Assembly (NCBI RefSeq): GCF_029892485.1 | Contig: NZ_JARXVG010000017.1 | Span: 1 to 64,000 of the forward strand | Direction: 5' to 3' | DNA: 64,000 nucleotides | From: Variovorax boronicumulans | GTDB taxonomy: Bacteria > Pseudomonadota > Gammaproteobacteria > Burkholderiales > Burkholderiaceae_C | In this document: positions 52,365 to 63,634 of the stretch, piece after piece | Position numbering within the stretch: position 1 is the stretch's first letter | Layout of the letters: every line of letters starts with the position of its first letter | Translations under genes and position numbers: made by a program | The notes under the pieces: generated by a model | Databases searched by the model: none | What the model was told of the DNA's origin: nothing | What the model saw: only the letters and a program-made list of their open reading frames with translations

Positions 52365-54308
52365 TCAGCGGGTGGGTTTGAATGCACGCTTTTGTGCATC
52401 GCGGGGCACGAACACCTTGCCCGGGCCGCCATGGCCTGCGCCATTGCCGCGCGGAGCGAAACCTTCGCGGGGTGCGAAGCCTTCACGGGGCGCGAAACCA
52501 CCGTCGCCGCGGCCACCGCCGTGGTGACCTTGGCCATGGCCGCCGCGCGGAGCGCTGTCGCCCCAGCCCGGCTTGCGGCCGTAGCCTGCGCCACCACCGT
52601 TGTTGCCGCCGTCGTCGCGACCGCCGCCGAAGCCGGCGTTGTTGCCACCCTGGAAGCCGCGCGGGGCCTGGTGGCCTTGGCTCGGAGCCGGGCCGCGTGC
52701 GTTGCGGTCGTTGAAGCCGCTGGCGCCGGCATAGCCGCCGCCGTTGTTGCCGCGGTAGCCACCGCCGCCGCCTGCACCGCCATTGCCGAACTTGCGGTCG
52801 CGCGACTGGTTGTCGCCACGGCCACCGCGGTACTCGCCCATCGGCGGACGCGATTGCGGCATGCGCTGTTGCGGCTCGAGGCCGGCAACCACTTCAGCCT
52901 TGAACTGCTGGCGGCTGTATTGCTCGATGTCCATGATCTTGCGGCGATCGCGGAATTCGGCAAAGGTGATGGCCAGGCCATCGCGGCCGGCACGGCCGGT
53001 GCGGCCGATGCGGTGGGTGTAGTCCTCGGCCTTCATCGGCAGGCCGAAGTTGAAGACGTGGGTGATGGTCGGCACGTCGATGCCGCGGGCGGCAACGTCG
53101 GTCGCCACCAGGATCTGCACCTGGCCTTGGCGCAGCGCCATCAGGCGGCGGTTGCGCAGGCCCTGGCTCAGGGCGCCGTGCAGCGCCACGGCGCTGAAGC
53201 CTTCTTGCTGCAGGTCGTTGGCGAGGCCGTCGCACTCGACTTGCGTGCTGGCGAACACGATGGCCTGGTTGATGCTGGTGTCACGCAGCCAGTGGTCGAG
53301 CAGCTTGCGCTTGTGCTGGCTGTTGTCGGCCCAGTACAGCGACTGCTTGATGTTGACGTGCTTCTCTTGCGGGCTGTCGATGGTGATGCGCTGCGGCTCG
53401 CGCATGACGCGCTGGGCCAGTTGCTGGATGCGCGGCGCGAAGGTGGCGCTGAACATCATCGTTTGCTGGCGCTCGATGGTGAGCTGGTTGACTTCGGCCA
53501 AGTCGTCCGAGAAGCCCAGGTCGAGCATGCGGTCGGCTTCGTCGACCACCAGGAACTTGACCTGGTCGAGCTTGAGTTGCTGCGAGCGTTGCAGGTCGAG
53601 CAGGCGGCCCGGGGTGGCAACCACGAGGTCGGCGTTCTGCAGCTTGGCGATCTGCAGCTGGTAAGGCATGCCGCCCACCACGTTGGCGATGCGAAGGCCG
53701 CGGCAATGGCGGACCAGTTCGATGGCGTCGTGTGCGACTTGCTGAGCCAGTTCGCGCGTCGGGCACAGGATCAGGGCGCCGGGGGTGGCGGCCTTGAAAT
53801 GACGGGTGTTGGTCGGGTCCTTGCGCTTGGGCTTCTTCGGGGCGGCTTCACCGCGGGCGGCGGCTTCGGCGGCCTGACGCTGGAATTCGGCCTTGGCTTC
53901 GGCTTCGGCTTCGGCCTGGCGCTTCAGGAGGGTGTGCAGCACGGGCAGCAGGAAGGCTGCGGTCTTGCCGGAACCGGTCTGGCTGGAGACCATCAGGTCG
54001 ACAAAACGGGCCTTGCCGTCCTGGCCGGCTTCGCCACCCATGGCGAGCGGAATGACCTTGTCCTGCACGGTGGTCGGCTGGGTGAAACCCAGGTCGGCCA
54101 CGGCGGCGATCAGTTCGGGGGCGAGGCCCAGGCGGATGAAGCCGTTGGGCAGGCTGGGTTCTTCGACCGCAGCGATCTCGGGGGCGGCTGCGTCGAGCGC
54201 CTCGAGGATCGGCGCTTCGGACATGGTGTCCACAGCGGCGGTGAATTCGTTGTTGGTAGAGGATTGCACAGGCGCGAACTCGCCCTGCGCTTCAAAAGCG
54301 TCGGTCAT
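52365..54308 (-). CDS. DEAD-box ATP-dependent RNA helicase (RhlE/DeaD-like)
   Basis: A 647-residue helicase with an N-terminal acidic extension (about 1-55) and helicase core from the Q motif FTQPTTVQ. Walker A is SSQTGSGKT, then PTRELAQQ, DEAD in VVDEADRMLDLGF, SAT, HGALSQ and HRIGRTGRAGRDG. An insertion rich in EAEAEAKA lies between motifs I and Ia. The last 140 residues form a low-complexity Gly/Arg/Asn tail (RGG-like) for RNA binding. ATG 54308 is preferred over a shorter leader. A 250-bp structured leader suggests cold or post-transcriptional control. It is not clear whether it is RhlE or CsdA. Confidence 0.93.
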   Translation of the reverse strand: MTDAFEAQGEFAPVQSSTNNEFTAAVDTMSEAPILEALDAAAPEIAAVEEPSLPNGFIRLGLAPELIAAVADLGFTQPTTVQDKVIPLAMGGEAGQDGKARFVDLMVSSQTGSGKTAAFLLPVLHTLLKRQAEAEAEAKAEFQRQAAEAAARGEAAPKKPKRKDPTNTRHFKAATPGALILCPTRELAQQVAHDAIELVRHCRGLRIANVVGGMPYQLQIAKLQNADLVVATPGRLLDLQRSQQLKLDQVKFLVVDEADRMLDLGFSDDLAEVNQLTIERQQTMMFSATFAPRIQQLAQRVMREPQRITIDSPQEKHVNIKQSLYWADNSQHKRKLLDHWLRDTSINQAIVFASTQVECDGLANDLQQEGFSAVALHGALSQGLRNRRLMALRQGQVQILVATDVAARGIDVPTITHVFNFGLPMKAEDYTHRIGRTGRAGRDGLAITFAEFRDRRKIMDIEQYSRQQFKAEVVAGLEPQQRMPQSRPPMGEYRGGRGDNQSRDRKFGNGGAGGGGGYRGNNGGGYAGASGFNDRNARGPAPSQGHQAPRGFQGGNNAGFGGGRDDGGNNGGGAGYGRKPGWGDSAPRGGHGQGHHGGGRGDGGFAPREGFAPREGFAPRGNGAGHGGPGKVFVPRDAQKRAFKPTR

Positions 54309-54559
54309 GTAGATATCAATCTCAAACGCGAGCGCTGCCGTAGGCGGCGCCCCGTTGGTGGTTAAAAACATCAACCATCCAACGACATTCAGCTTCCGGC
54401 TAACGCCTGAGGCTGTGGCCCTTTTTGATCAGCAATTGCGATCGGGCGCGGTGTGCAAGATAGGGAGATGCAAGAGACGCTGATCTGTCGTCCTACGACA
54501 TGTCAAATCAGCGAAGCCTGCGATTATTGCACGGCTTCGGGTTTTCACCTAATCTTTTG
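54309..54559. other. Non-coding leader between orn and the DEAD-box gene
   Basis: A 251-bp stretch with no gene. It includes a strong hairpin at 54478-54513: TGTCGT/ACGACA around CCT, enclosed by CGCTGAT/ATCAGCG. It is read in the DEAD-box transcript, where long structured leaders are usual for cold-shock helicases. A possible minus-strand -10 (AATAAT) lies at about 54523-54528. Confidence 0.6.
54478..54513 (-). other. Structured hairpin in the DEAD-box helicase leader
   Basis: Outer arms CGCTGAT (54478-54484) and ATCAGCG (54507-54513) enclose inner arms TGTCGT (54486-54491) and ACGACA (54495-54500), with a 3-nt loop. No T-run follows, so it is not a terminator. Confidence 0.6.
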
Positions 54560-55156
54560 TCAATCAGTCAGGCGAAGGAAGGTGTCCCGGTAATGGGCGA
54601 GCTCCTCGATGGACTCGTGCACGTCGGCCAGCGCGGTGTGCGCCTGCTGTTTCTTGAAGGCGCTGTAGGCCGAGGGCTTCCAACGCTTGGCCAGTTCCTT
54701 GAGGGTGCTGACGTCGAGGTTTCGGTAGTGGAAGTACGCCTCCAGCTTGGGCATGAACTTGACCAGAAACCGCCGGTCCTGCCCGATGGTGTTGCCGCAC
54801 ATCGGCGAGCCGCTGCGGGGAATGTATTTGGCGATGAATTCGAGCAGTTGCTGTTCAGCCGCAGCTTCGTCCAGCGTGGAGGCCTTCACCTTGTCGATCA
54901 GGCCGCTGCGGCCGTGGGTGCCCTTGTTCCAGGCGTCCATGGCGTCGAGCACGGCGTCGCTCTGGTGAATGACGAGCACGGGGCCGTCGATGCGGGGCGT
55001 GAGGTCGGGGCCGGTGACGACCACGGCGATCTCGAGCAGGAACTCTTTCTCGGGGTCGAGGCCGCTCATCTCGCAGTCCAGCCAGACCAGGTTCTGGTCG
55101 CTTTTCTTCAGGGTGGGCACGGCCGCGGGGGGCGTCGGGTCAAGGGATTCGGGCAT
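54560..55156 (-). CDS. orn: Oligoribonuclease
   Basis: A 198-residue DEDDh 3'-5' exoribonuclease that degrades di- and short oligonucleotides, including pGpG from c-di-GMP turnover. Catalytic residues D27 and E29 (WLDCEMSG), D127 (GQDRRF), H173 and D178 ([14 protein letters not shown]) are all present. The N-terminal 20 residues are an extension ([10 protein letters not shown]...) not found in E. coli. It is transcribed divergently from the M48 protease gene. Confidence 0.96.
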   Translation of the reverse strand: MPESLDPTPPAAVPTLKKSDQNLVWLDCEMSGLDPEKEFLLEIAVVVTGPDLTPRIDGPVLVIHQSDAVLDAMDAWNKGTHGRSGLIDKVKASTLDEAAAEQQLLEFIAKYIPRSGSPMCGNTIGQDRRFLVKFMPKLEAYFHYRNLDVSTLKELAKRWKPSAYSAFKKQQAHTALADVHESIEELAHYRDTFLRLTD

Positions 55157-55215
55157 CGCAGGATTGTCGCCGACGGCCCGCGCCTGCAGATACCGAGGGC
55201 TAAACTCCGCGCTCC

Positions 55216-56481
55216 ATGTCCTATTCGCTCATCTTCACCATCGCCTTCGCGGCCGCGCTCGTTGCAGGCCTCGTCGTGAAGTTCTGGCTCGCTTCGCGGC
55301 AGGTGCGCCACGTGGCACAGCACCGCGGCGCCGTACCCGAAGCTTTCGCGCAGACCATCACGCTCGCAGCGCATCAGAAAGCCGCCGACTACACGATCGC
55401 CAAGGCTCGCTTCGGCTTGGTCGAGATGGCCTGGAGCGCGGCACTGCTGCTCGGCTGGACGCTGCTCGGCGGGCTCGATGTGCTGAACAAGCTGCTGCTG
55501 GTTTGGCTCGGCGGCGGCATGGTCCAGCAACTGGTGCTGCTGGCCGCCTTCGCGGCCATCGGCGGCCTGCTCGAACTACCGTTCACGCTCTGGCAGACCT
55601 TCAGGCTCGAAGAGCGCTTCGGCTTCAACAAGATGACCTGGAAGCTCTGGCTGGCCGACACCGCCAAGTCGACGCTGCTCGGCGCGCTGATCGGCTTGCC
55701 GATCGCAGCGCTGATCCTCTGGCTCATGGGCGCAGCCGGCACGTTGTGGTGGCTCTGGGCCTGGGCCGTGTGGATGGGGTTCAACCTGCTGTTGATGCTG
55801 ATCTATCCGAGCTTCATCGCCCCGCTGTTCAACAAGTTCAAGCCGCTCGACGACCCCACGCTGAAGGCGCGCGTCACGGCATTGATGAAGCGCTGCGGCT
55901 TCGCAGCCAAGGGCTTGTTCGTGATGGACGGCAGCACCCGCAGCGCGCATGCGAATGCGTACTTCACCGGCTTCGGCGCAAGCAAGCGCGTCGTGTTCTA
56001 CGACACGTTGTTGCGCCAGCTCAACGCCGGCGAGGTGGAGGCCGTGCTCGCGCACGAACTCGGCCACTTCAAGCACCGCCACATCGTGAAGCGGCTCGTC
56101 GCGATGTTCGCGCTGAGCCTGGCCGGCTTCGCGCTGCTGGGCTGGGTCTCGACACAGGTCTGGTTCTATACCGGCCTGGGCGTGCAGCCGAACATGTCGC
56201 CGGCCGCGCCCAACAGCGCGCTGGCCCTGCTGCTGTTCATGCTCGCCGTGCCGGTGTTCGGCTTCTTCGTGGCGCCGCTGCCGGCGCGCCTCTCGCGCAA
56301 GCACGAGTTCGAGGCCGATGCCTATGCGATCTCGCAAACCAGCGGCGCCGACCTCTCCGCCGCCCTGCTCAAGCTCTACCAGGACAACGCATCGACGCTC
56401 ACGCCCGACCCGGTGTTCGTCAAGTTCTACTACTCCCATCCGCCCGCCTCCGAGCGCCTCGCGCGCATGACCGCGGCGTGA
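55216..56481 (+). CDS. M48-family membrane metalloprotease (Ste24-like)
   Basis: A 421-residue CAAX-type zinc protease with several transmembrane segments (about 4-25, 68-88, 100-125, 152-172, 175-200 and 295-350). HExxH is H280-E-L-G-H284, and a second zinc-ligand region lies in [12 protein letters not shown] near residue 354. Family members process or degrade membrane proteins. The gene is followed by phhB and rsgA on the same strand with short gaps (31 and 12 bp), suggesting one transcript. Confidence 0.9.
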   Translation: MSYSLIFTIAFAAALVAGLVVKFWLASRQVRHVAQHRGAVPEAFAQTITLAAHQKAADYTIAKARFGLVEMAWSAALLLGWTLLGGLDVLNKLLLVWLGGGMVQQLVLLAAFAAIGGLLELPFTLWQTFRLEERFGFNKMTWKLWLADTAKSTLLGALIGLPIAALILWLMGAAGTLWWLWAWAVWMGFNLLLMLIYPSFIAPLFNKFKPLDDPTLKARVTALMKRCGFAAKGLFVMDGSTRSAHANAYFTGFGASKRVVFYDTLLRQLNAGEVEAVLAHELGHFKHRHIVKRLVAMFALSLAGFALLGWVSTQVWFYTGLGVQPNMSPAAPNSALALLLFMLAVPVFGFFVAPLPARLSRKHEFEADAYAISQTSGADLSAALLKLYQDNASTLTPDPVFVKFYYSHPPASERLARMTAA

Positions 56482-56512
56482 CCATCGATCAACCCATTTC
56501 GCGAAGCCCACC

Positions 56513-56863
56513 ATGAGCAGCATGTTCAAACCCAAGGACTGGAAGAACCTTCCGCCTCGCCAGGCCCTGAGCGCCACCGAGATCGTCTCCGGCCTCGCCC
56601 AGCTCGACGGCTGGAAGCTCACCGGCGACGGTGCCGATGTCGCCATCGAGAAGACTTTCACCTTCGCCAACTACTTCGAGACCATCGCCTTCGTGAACGC
56701 GCTGGCGCTCGTGGCCCACACGCAGGACCATCACCCCGACCTGTCGGTGCACTACAACCGCTGCGTCGTGCGCTTCAACACGCACGACGTGAATGGCCTG
56801 TCGGTCACCGATTTCGATTGCGCACGCCAAGCCGACGCGCTGGTCGCGAGCCCCGCCGCATGA
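56513..56863 (+). CDS. phhB: Pterin-4a-carbinolamine dehydratase
   Basis: A 116-residue enzyme that recycles tetrahydrobiopterin-type cofactors after aromatic amino acid hydroxylation. The active-site cluster HTQDHHPDLSVHYNRC (residues 69-84, His73 and His74) and FNTHDVNGLS are diagnostic. It follows the M48 protease and precedes rsgA with 12 bp between. No phenylalanine hydroxylase gene lies in this window. Confidence 0.93.
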   Translation: MSSMFKPKDWKNLPPRQALSATEIVSGLAQLDGWKLTGDGADVAIEKTFTFANYFETIAFVNALALVAHTQDHHPDLSVHYNRCVVRFNTHDVNGLSVTDFDCARQADALVASPAA

Positions 56864-56875
56864 GGAAGCACGCCT

Positions 56876-57828
56876 GTGGCTAAGCCCGGCCGCGCCGCCT
56901 TCACTCCTGCTGCGCACAACACGGGGAAGGCGCATCACGACGGCCTCGTCGTTGCCAGCCATGGGCGTCACTGTCTGGTCGAAACGCCTACGGGCGAGCG
57001 GCTGATCTGCCACCCGCGCGGCAAGAAGAGCCAGGCCGTGGTCGGCGACCGCGTGCGCTGGCAGGCCACCGAGGACGAAGGCACCATCGAAGAGGTTCTG
57101 CCGCGGCGCAACCTCTTCTACCGGCAGGACGAGATCCGCACCAAGTCGTTTGCGGCCAATCTGGACCACGTGCTGATCCTGATCGCCGCCGAGCCGGAGT
57201 TCTCCGAGCATCAATTGGCGCGCGCGCTGATTGCCGCCGAGGCCCAGCGCATCACACCGATCATCGCGCTCAACAAGAGCGACCTGGTCGAGCCCTTCGA
57301 GCGCGCCTGGGCCAAGCTGGCGCCCTACCGCCGCATGCATCACGGCGTGCTGCCGCTGTCTCTGAGGGCATCGGGCGAGGCGGACTATGCGTCGCTGATG
57401 AAGCTGCTGTCCGGCAAGTCCACCCTCGTGCTCGGCCCTTCCGGCTCGGGCAAGAGCACGCTGACCAACCTGCTGGTGCCGGGCGCGACCGTGCTGACCC
57501 AGGAGATTTCGCAGGCGCTGAATTCCGGCAAGCACACGACCACGAGCACCACCTGGTACTGGATCGACGAAGCCCGCACCACCGGCCTGATCGATTCGCC
57601 GGGCTTCCAGGAATTCGGCCTGAACCACATCGAGCCGATGCAGCTCGCCGGGTTGATGCCCGACATCGCCGAGCACACGGGGGACTGCAAGTTCTACAAC
57701 TGCACCCACCTGCATGAACCCGGCTGCGGCGTGATCTCGAACGTCGAGACGCCTGCGCACGCGGGCCCGATCAGCGCATCGCGCTACAGGATCTACGGCG
57801 AGCTGTTCGCCGAGCTGAGCCAGACGCG

Positions 57829-57835
<7 letters not shown>
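56876..57835 (+). CDS. rsgA: Ribosome small subunit-dependent GTPase RsgA
   Basis: A 319-residue circularly permuted GTPase for late 30S maturation. GTG start at 56876 with GAGGAAG upstream. Order of motifs: N-terminal OB fold, G4 NKSDL, G1 [15 protein letters not shown]3 DSPGFQEF, then the C-terminal zinc finger (C[11 protein letters not shown]). This order is the permuted pattern that defines the family. It converges on hisC with overlapping stops. Confidence 0.96.
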
Positions 57836-58917
<1,082 letters not shown>

Positions 58918-58927
58918 GTCGCGCCGC

Positions 58928-59929
58928 TCAGCCAAGCAGACGGGCGAGCGTCAGCAAGGCCAGCAGCACCATCCACATCACGACCGAGCGCCAGACGAGG
59001 CCGACCACGCTGCGCAAGTGGCCGGGTTCGGGCTCGCGCCCGGGCGTGCTGCCGCTGTCGGGCCTGCGGTCATCGATCACGGATTCGCCGGCCTGTGCGC
59101 GCGACAGCGGATCGGTGACCGGAATGGGGCTCAGCGAGCCGCCACCCAGCCGCACGTTGACCGCACCGGAGGTGGCCGCCAGGATCACGCCGTCGTTCTC
59201 GTTCGGAAAGCGACGCGCGTCGTTGCGCCAGCAGTCGATGGCTTCCTCGAAACTGCCGACCACCGCGAAGCCCAGCGCCGTGATGCGGGCGGGCAGCCAG
59301 TCGATCCCGTGCCAGGCGCTCTCGGCGGCCTGTTGCACGGAGACGCTCGACGGCTGCACAGCAGCGCCGTTCTTGTGGGCCCAGTAGCGTGCGACAAACT
59401 CGCTCATCCGGTAGAACACCGCGCCGGCCGGTCCGAGGCCGATGGCGGCGAGCACCGAGAACCACGCCAACACACCGAACACGTGGCGATGCGCCGCGAT
59501 GACCGAATGCTCGATCACGTGGCGCACGATCTCGCTGCGCTTCAGTTCGGCGGCATCGACGCCCTGCCAGTGCGCGAGCAGCGAGCGCGCAAGCGGCTCG
59601 TCGCCCTCGTCGAGCGCGTCGCGGATGTCGGTGAAATGATGGCTGAATTGCCGGAAGCCCAGCGTGACGTAAAGCACCGCAATGCTCCAGAGCACCGCGA
59701 ACGGCAGGCCCAGCGTCAGCACCAGCAGCCAGTGCACGCCGAGCGCCACCAGCGTGGGCACGAACACAGCGAGCCCCCAGGCGATCCATCCGTGGTGGGG
59801 CTTGCCCGCGTCGAAGTTGCGGCTGGTCCAGCGCGTCCACGCGAGGACGGTCCCGTACACGGGGTTGTGGGGGCCCAGCGGCCTCACCTGCTCGATCAAC
59901 AACGCGCACAGGATGGCAAAGAAGCTCAT
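58928..59929 (-). CDS. CobD/CbiB-family membrane protein
   Basis: A 333-residue membrane protein annotated in this family by its N-terminus ([17 protein letters not shown]) and the [19 protein letters not shown] segment (about 90-108), with four or five hydrophobic regions including the C-terminal [20 protein letters not shown]. Family members include adenosylcobinamide-phosphate synthase, but betaproteobacterial homologues like this are not firmly tied to cobalamin. It precedes hisC with 10 bp between. Confidence 0.82.
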   Translation of the reverse strand: MSFFAILCALLIEQVRPLGPHNPVYGTVLAWTRWTSRNFDAGKPHHGWIAWGLAVFVPTLVALGVHWLLVLTLGLPFAVLWSIAVLYVTLGFRQFSHHFTDIRDALDEGDEPLARSLLAHWQGVDAAELKRSEIVRHVIEHSVIAAHRHVFGVLAWFSVLAAIGLGPAGAVFYRMSEFVARYWAHKNGAAVQPSSVSVQQAAESAWHGIDWLPARITALGFAVVGSFEEAIDCWRNDARRFPNENDGVILAATSGAVNVRLGGGSLSPIPVTDPLSRAQAGESVIDDRRPDSGSTPGREPEPGHLRSVVGLVWRSVVMWMVLLALLTLARLLG

Positions 59930-59970
59930 CCTTCGATGATAGCGAGAGAGCCCGCAGGTTCAGACCGGGT

Positions 59971-60711
59971 TCAGGCGCTCAGGAAACGGTAAAGATTGCG
60001 CAGCATGCCGGCGGTCGCACCCCAGACGAAGCGCTCGTCGGCGCCATCCTGGTAGGGCATCGAATACCACTGCCGCTTCGTGCCGTCGGGCGCGGGCACG
60101 GTGTGGTGGCGGTGATTGGCCGGGTCCATCAGCCATGCGAGCGGCACCTCGAAGGCATCGGCGACTTCGTAGGGATTGATGGTGAGTTCGAAGTCGGGCT
60201 GCACCAGCGCGACCACAGGCGTCACGATGAAGGATGTGACCGTCGTGTAGGTCGGCAGGTTGCCGAGCACCTCGATGTATTGCGCCGATAGGCCGACCTC
60301 TTCCCAGGCTTCGCGCAACGCGGCCGCTGCAAGGTTCGCGTCTTCGGGATCTACACGGCCGCCGGGAAACGCGACTTGGCCCGAATGGGTAGACAGGTGC
60401 GCGGTGCGCTCGGTCAGCAGCACGGTCGCGCCTTGCGGACGCTGCACGATCGGCACGAGCACCGCGGCCTGGGCGGGTGCGCGCTCGGTCATGCGCGGCT
60501 CGCGGCGCAGCTCGGGCGTCCAGGTCGGCGGCGCCTCGAAACGCGCCCTAAGGGCTTGTGCCGTCAACTGCGCGGCCGCCACTGCCGGCAGACCATCGTT
60601 CTTCACCGTGAAAGGCGCCTTGCGCGGATCGAACGGCGGCAGCGTGGACAGTGCCACGGCGTTGACGGGTTCGACGGAGGCGTCCTGCAGGGAAGTGGAT
60701 GAGGTGGTCAA
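59971..60711 (-). CDS. NUDIX hydrolase, CoA diphosphatase (NudL-like)
   Basis: About 246 residues. The NUDIX box GGRVDPEDANLAAAALREAWEE carries the NudL-type arrangement, followed by VTPVVALVQPDF as in CoA pyrophosphatases. It cleaves CoA or ADP-linked nucleotides to phosphopantetheine plus AMP. The start is uncertain: TTG at 60711 (MTTSSTSLQ) is the nearest codon giving a typical length, but it lacks a good ribosome-binding site, and the frame extends upstream without a better ATG. Confidence 0.82.
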   Translation of the reverse strand: MTTSSTSLQDASVEPVNAVALSTLPPFDPRKAPFTVKNDGLPAVAAAQLTAQALRARFEAPPTWTPELRREPRMTERAPAQAAVLVPIVQRPQGATVLLTERTAHLSTHSGQVAFPGGRVDPEDANLAAAALREAWEEVGLSAQYIEVLGNLPTYTTVTSFIVTPVVALVQPDFELTINPYEVADAFEVPLAWLMDPANHRHHTVPAPDGTKRQWYSMPYQDGADERFVWGATAGMLRNLYRFLSA

Positions 60712-60790
60712 GAGATGAAAAGTACCGGAGCCGGAAAGAAGAAGTAGAGCGGAAAAACGAAAAGTTGTCTGCGAGCGGGAGCAAAAACGC

Positions 60791-60817
60791 AAAAAGCCGC
60801 CAGAGCGGCGGCTTTTT
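60791..60817 (-). terminator. Intrinsic terminator after rplS
   Basis: AGCCGCC (60795-60801) pairs with GGCGGCT (60807-60813). The left A-run gives TTTTT on the minus strand, and a T-run lies on the right as well. It lies about 20 bp past the rplS stop. Confidence 0.88.
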
Positions 60818-60835
60818 GCACTGCAGGAAAACGGC

Positions 60836-61219
60836 TTACTTGGCGGCCGCTGCTGCTTGCGACTTGCCCGGCAGCTTTTCCTTGATGCGTGCCGAACGAC
60901 CGCTGCGATCGCGCAGGTAGTACAGCTTGGCGCGGCGCACATCGCCACGACGCTTGACTTCGATGCCGGCGATCAGTGGGCTGTAGGTCTGGAACGTACG
61001 CTCCACGCCTTCGCCGCTGGAGATCTTGCGCACGGTGAAGCCGCTGTTGAGGCCGCGATTGCGCTTGGCGATCACGACGCCTTCGTAGGCCTGCACGCGC
61101 TTGCGGGTGCCTTCGACGACGCTCACGCTGACGATGACCGTGTCACCGGGCATGAAATCGGGGATCTTCTTGCCGAGGCGGGCGATTTCTTCCTGCTCGA
61201 GGGTTTCGATGAGGTTCAT
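60836..61219 (-). CDS. rplS: 50S ribosomal protein L19
   Basis: A 127-residue ribosomal protein at the 30S-50S interface. Start [15 protein letters not shown] and the conserved [27 protein letters not shown] and [14 protein letters not shown]-type segments are typical. It is last in the rpsP-rimM-trmD-rplS operon, about 112 bp after trmD. Confidence 0.98.
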   Translation of the reverse strand: MNLIETLEQEEIARLGKKIPDFMPGDTVIVSVSVVEGTRKRVQAYEGVVIAKRNRGLNSGFTVRKISSGEGVERTFQTYSPLIAGIEVKRRGDVRRAKLYYLRDRSGRSARIKEKLPGKSQAAAAAK

Positions 61220-61331
61220 GATTTCCTGATATTCGATCGTGTCGGGCTACACAAAAGGCGCCGTTGGTATCTGTCACCCGGGGGTGGGCAGAAGGCCAGG
61301 CGCGGCCGGGCAGAGGATCGGGAGCCCGATA

Positions 61332-62078
61332 TTATAGCTTTTTTTTCAGCACCGTCTCATCTGCCTTGTCCAAGCGGCCGGCAGCGCGGGCAGCGTCGAT
61401 GAGGTCGGGGCGCCGGGCGGCCGTCATGGCCAGCCGCTGGTCGCGGCGCCAGCGCTCGATCTGCGCATGGTGGCCCGAGAGCAGAGGCGCCGGAACGCCC
61501 TGCCCGTTCCACTGCTCGGGCCGGGTGTAGTGCGGGCAGTCGAGCAGGCCGTCGAGCGCGGGGTTGAAGCTGTCCTGCACATGGCTGGCCTCGTCGCCGA
61601 GCACCCCCGGCTGCAGCCGGGCCACGGCATCGAGCAGCGCCATGGCCGCGATCTCGCCCCCGGAGAGAACGAAATCGCCGAGGCTGATCTGATGGGTGAC
61701 GCGCGCGTCGATGAAGCGCTGGTCAATGCCTTCGTAGCGGCCGCAGACCAGCACCGCGCCCTCGCTCGCCGACCACTTTTCGACCGCTTCGTGGCGCAGC
61801 GCCTCGCCGATGGGGGAAAACAGCACGACCGGGGCCTCCGCCCCGCGTGCGGCCAGCGCCGCATCGAGGCAGGCCGCCAGCGGCTCGGCCATCATCACCA
61901 TGCCGGGGCCGCCGCCGAAGGGACGGTCGTCCACGCGCTTGTAGTTGCCCTGCGCGAAATCGCGCGGATTCCAGAGCACGACCTCGACCTGTTTCGACTC
62001 GTAGGCACGGCGCGTCACGCCGCTGGCCATGAAGGGCGCGAACAGTTCGGGAAAGAGCGTGAGGACGTCGAAGCGCAT
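61332..62078 (-). CDS. trmD: tRNA (guanine37-N1)-methyltransferase
   Basis: A 248-residue SPOUT-class enzyme that methylates G37 of tRNAs reading CNN codons, preventing frameshifts. N-terminus [13 protein letters not shown], then [20 protein letters not shown] and the knot segment [15 protein letters not shown] are diagnostic. It lies between rimM and rplS in the usual operon, 17 bp after rimM. Confidence 0.98.
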   Translation of the reverse strand: MRFDVLTLFPELFAPFMASGVTRRAYESKQVEVVLWNPRDFAQGNYKRVDDRPFGGGPGMVMMAEPLAACLDAALAARGAEAPVVLFSPIGEALRHEAVEKWSASEGAVLVCGRYEGIDQRFIDARVTHQISLGDFVLSGGEIAAMALLDAVARLQPGVLGDEASHVQDSFNPALDGLLDCPHYTRPEQWNGQGVPAPLLSGHHAQIERWRRDQRLAMTAARRPDLIDAARAAGRLDKADETVLKKKL

Positions 62079-62095
62079 GCGCGCAAGCCCCGGAG

Positions 62096-62650
62096 TCAGA
62101 ACTCGGGTTGCCAGTCGACCGTGATGAGACGGCCGGCCAGATCGACCTTGTCGACGAAGACAGAGACGAAGGGCACCATGCGCTCGACGGTCTTGCCGTC
62201 TTCTTCGGCGGTGAGCACCAGCGTGGTCTGCGGGCCGGTGGCGAGCAGCTCTCGCACCGTACCGAGCGTCACGCCTTCGCGGTTGACGACCGACAGGCCG
62301 ATCAGGTCCACCCAGTAGTACTCGTCGTCACCGGCCGTCGGAAAGCTCGAGCGCGGCACGAACACGCGCGCGCCGCGCAGGGCCTCGGCCGCGTTGCGGT
62401 CGGGCACATCTTCAGACGAGGCGACGATGCAGTCGGAATGTTCTTTGGCTTCGCGGATCGCGAGCCGGAAAGCGGCGTTCGCCGAGGCTCCGGGAGCCTG
62501 CAGGAACCAGCGCTTGGAAGAAAAAAGCGCCTCGGGCTGGGCGCTGTGGGGCAGGACCTTGAACCAGCCCTTGATGCCCCATGCATCGGCGATGCGTCCT
62601 ACCTCGATCGCATCCGCCGGCAATTCGGCGGCTTCGAGTGCGGGCAACAT
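62096..62650 (-). CDS. rimM: 16S rRNA processing protein RimM
   Basis: A 184-residue 30S maturation factor. Start region [18 protein letters not shown] (about 17-34) and the C-terminal PRC-barrel segment ([21 protein letters not shown]) match the family. It lies 15 bp after rpsP in the conserved order. Confidence 0.96.
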   Translation of the reverse strand: MLPALEAAELPADAIEVGRIADAWGIKGWFKVLPHSAQPEALFSSKRWFLQAPGASANAAFRLAIREAKEHSDCIVASSEDVPDRNAAEALRGARVFVPRSSFPTAGDDEYYWVDLIGLSVVNREGVTLGTVRELLATGPQTTLVLTAEEDGKTVERMVPFVSVFVDKVDLAGRLITVDWQPEF

Positions 62651-62665
62651 CGCCGTGCTGACGGC

Positions 62666-62929
62666 TTAGGCTGCCGCCTTGGGGGCTGCAGCTGCAGCTT
62701 GCTTGATCAGGCGCAGGACCGTGGGCGAGGCTTGGGCGCCAACGCTCTTCCAGTAGGTCAGGCGATCCTGGGCAATGCGGATGCTTTCTTCGTTTTCCTT
62801 GGCGGTCGGGTTGTAGAAACCCAGGCGCTCGATGAAGCGGCCATCGCGGCGAACGCGCTTGTCCGACACGACGATGTTGAAGAACGGACGGCCTTTGGAG
62901 CCGCCGCGGGAGAGTCGAATGACGACCAT
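62666..62929 (-). CDS. rpsP: 30S ribosomal protein S16
   Basis: An 87-residue ribosomal protein. [25 protein letters not shown] and the [15 protein letters not shown] motif are the S16 hallmarks. It is first in its operon, with a promoter about 120 bp upstream. Confidence 0.98.
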   Translation of the reverse strand: MVVIRLSRGGSKGRPFFNIVVSDKRVRRDGRFIERLGFYNPTAKENEESIRIAQDRLTYWKSVGAQASPTVLRLIKQAAAAAPKAAA

Positions 62930-63042
62930 GATTTATCCTTGGGTGGTCAGCGAGCCAGTTGGATGAGAAAGAGGCCCGCTCACAATGTTCTTCCAGCGTC
63001 GAGACACGCGACATGGCCACCCGGCCAGCGACACGCTGAAAA

Positions 63043-63078
63043 GCCTGCGATTATAGCCCGCTGCGCGTTTTCTCCGAA
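63043..63078 (-). promoter_or_regulatory. Promoter of the rpsP operon
   Basis: On the minus strand TATAAT (63055-63050) is a perfect -10. The -35 at 17 bp is weak (TTCGGA). The predicted start near 63043 gives a leader of about 114 nt before rpsP, which could carry autogenous control, but none is recognised. Confidence 0.6.
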
Positions 63079-63109
63079 TTTTCGGCCCTGAGCCGTCTCT
63101 TTTTCACCC

Positions 63110-63634
63110 ATGACCCTCTCCATCCGCCCCAGCTGCGACGACGACGTCGCAGCCATCACGGCCATCTATGCCCACCACGTGCTGCACGGCACGGGCACCT
63201 TCGAGACCGAGGCGCCGTCCGCCGCCGACATGGCCGCGCGCCGTGCCGACGTGCTCGGCAAGAACCTGCCCTACCTGGTCGCCGAGGAAGATGGCCAGGT
63301 GCTGGGTTTTGCCTACTGCAACTGGTTCAAGCCGCGTCCGGCCTACCGCTTTTCGGCCGAAGACTCGATCTACATGGCGGAGTCAGCGCGCGGCAAGGGT
63401 CTGGGTGCCAAGCTGCTGGCGGCGCTCTCGGAGGCCGCGGAAGCCGTCGGCGTCCGCAAGCTGATCGCGGTGATCGGCGACTCGGCCAACGCCGGTTCCG
63501 TCGGCGTGCACCGCAGCCAGGGCTTCACCCACGTGGGCGTGCTGAAGGACTGCGGCTGGAAGTTCGGCGAATGGCGCGACGTGGTCCTGATGGAAAAGGT
63601 GCTCGGCGAAGGCAGCACGACAAACCCTGAATGA
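63110..63634 (+). CDS. GNAT N-acetyltransferase (phosphinothricin acetyltransferase-like)
   Basis: A 174-residue acetyl-CoA-dependent N-acetyltransferase. The motif A region with SARGKGLGAKLL (about 92-103) and the preceding DSIYMAE beta strand are typical, and the N-terminal pattern IRPSCDDDVAAITAIYAHHVLHGTGTFE matches the PAT/YncA group that acts on amino-acid analogues such as phosphinothricin or methionine sulfone. The true substrate is not known. Its stop overlaps the next start by 4 bp (ATGA). Confidence 0.87.
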   Translation: MTLSIRPSCDDDVAAITAIYAHHVLHGTGTFETEAPSAADMAARRADVLGKNLPYLVAEEDGQVLGFAYCNWFKPRPAYRFSAEDSIYMAESARGKGLGAKLLAALSEAAEAVGVRKLIAVIGDSANAGSVGVHRSQGFTHVGVLKDCGWKFGEWRDVVLMEKVLGEGSTTNPE

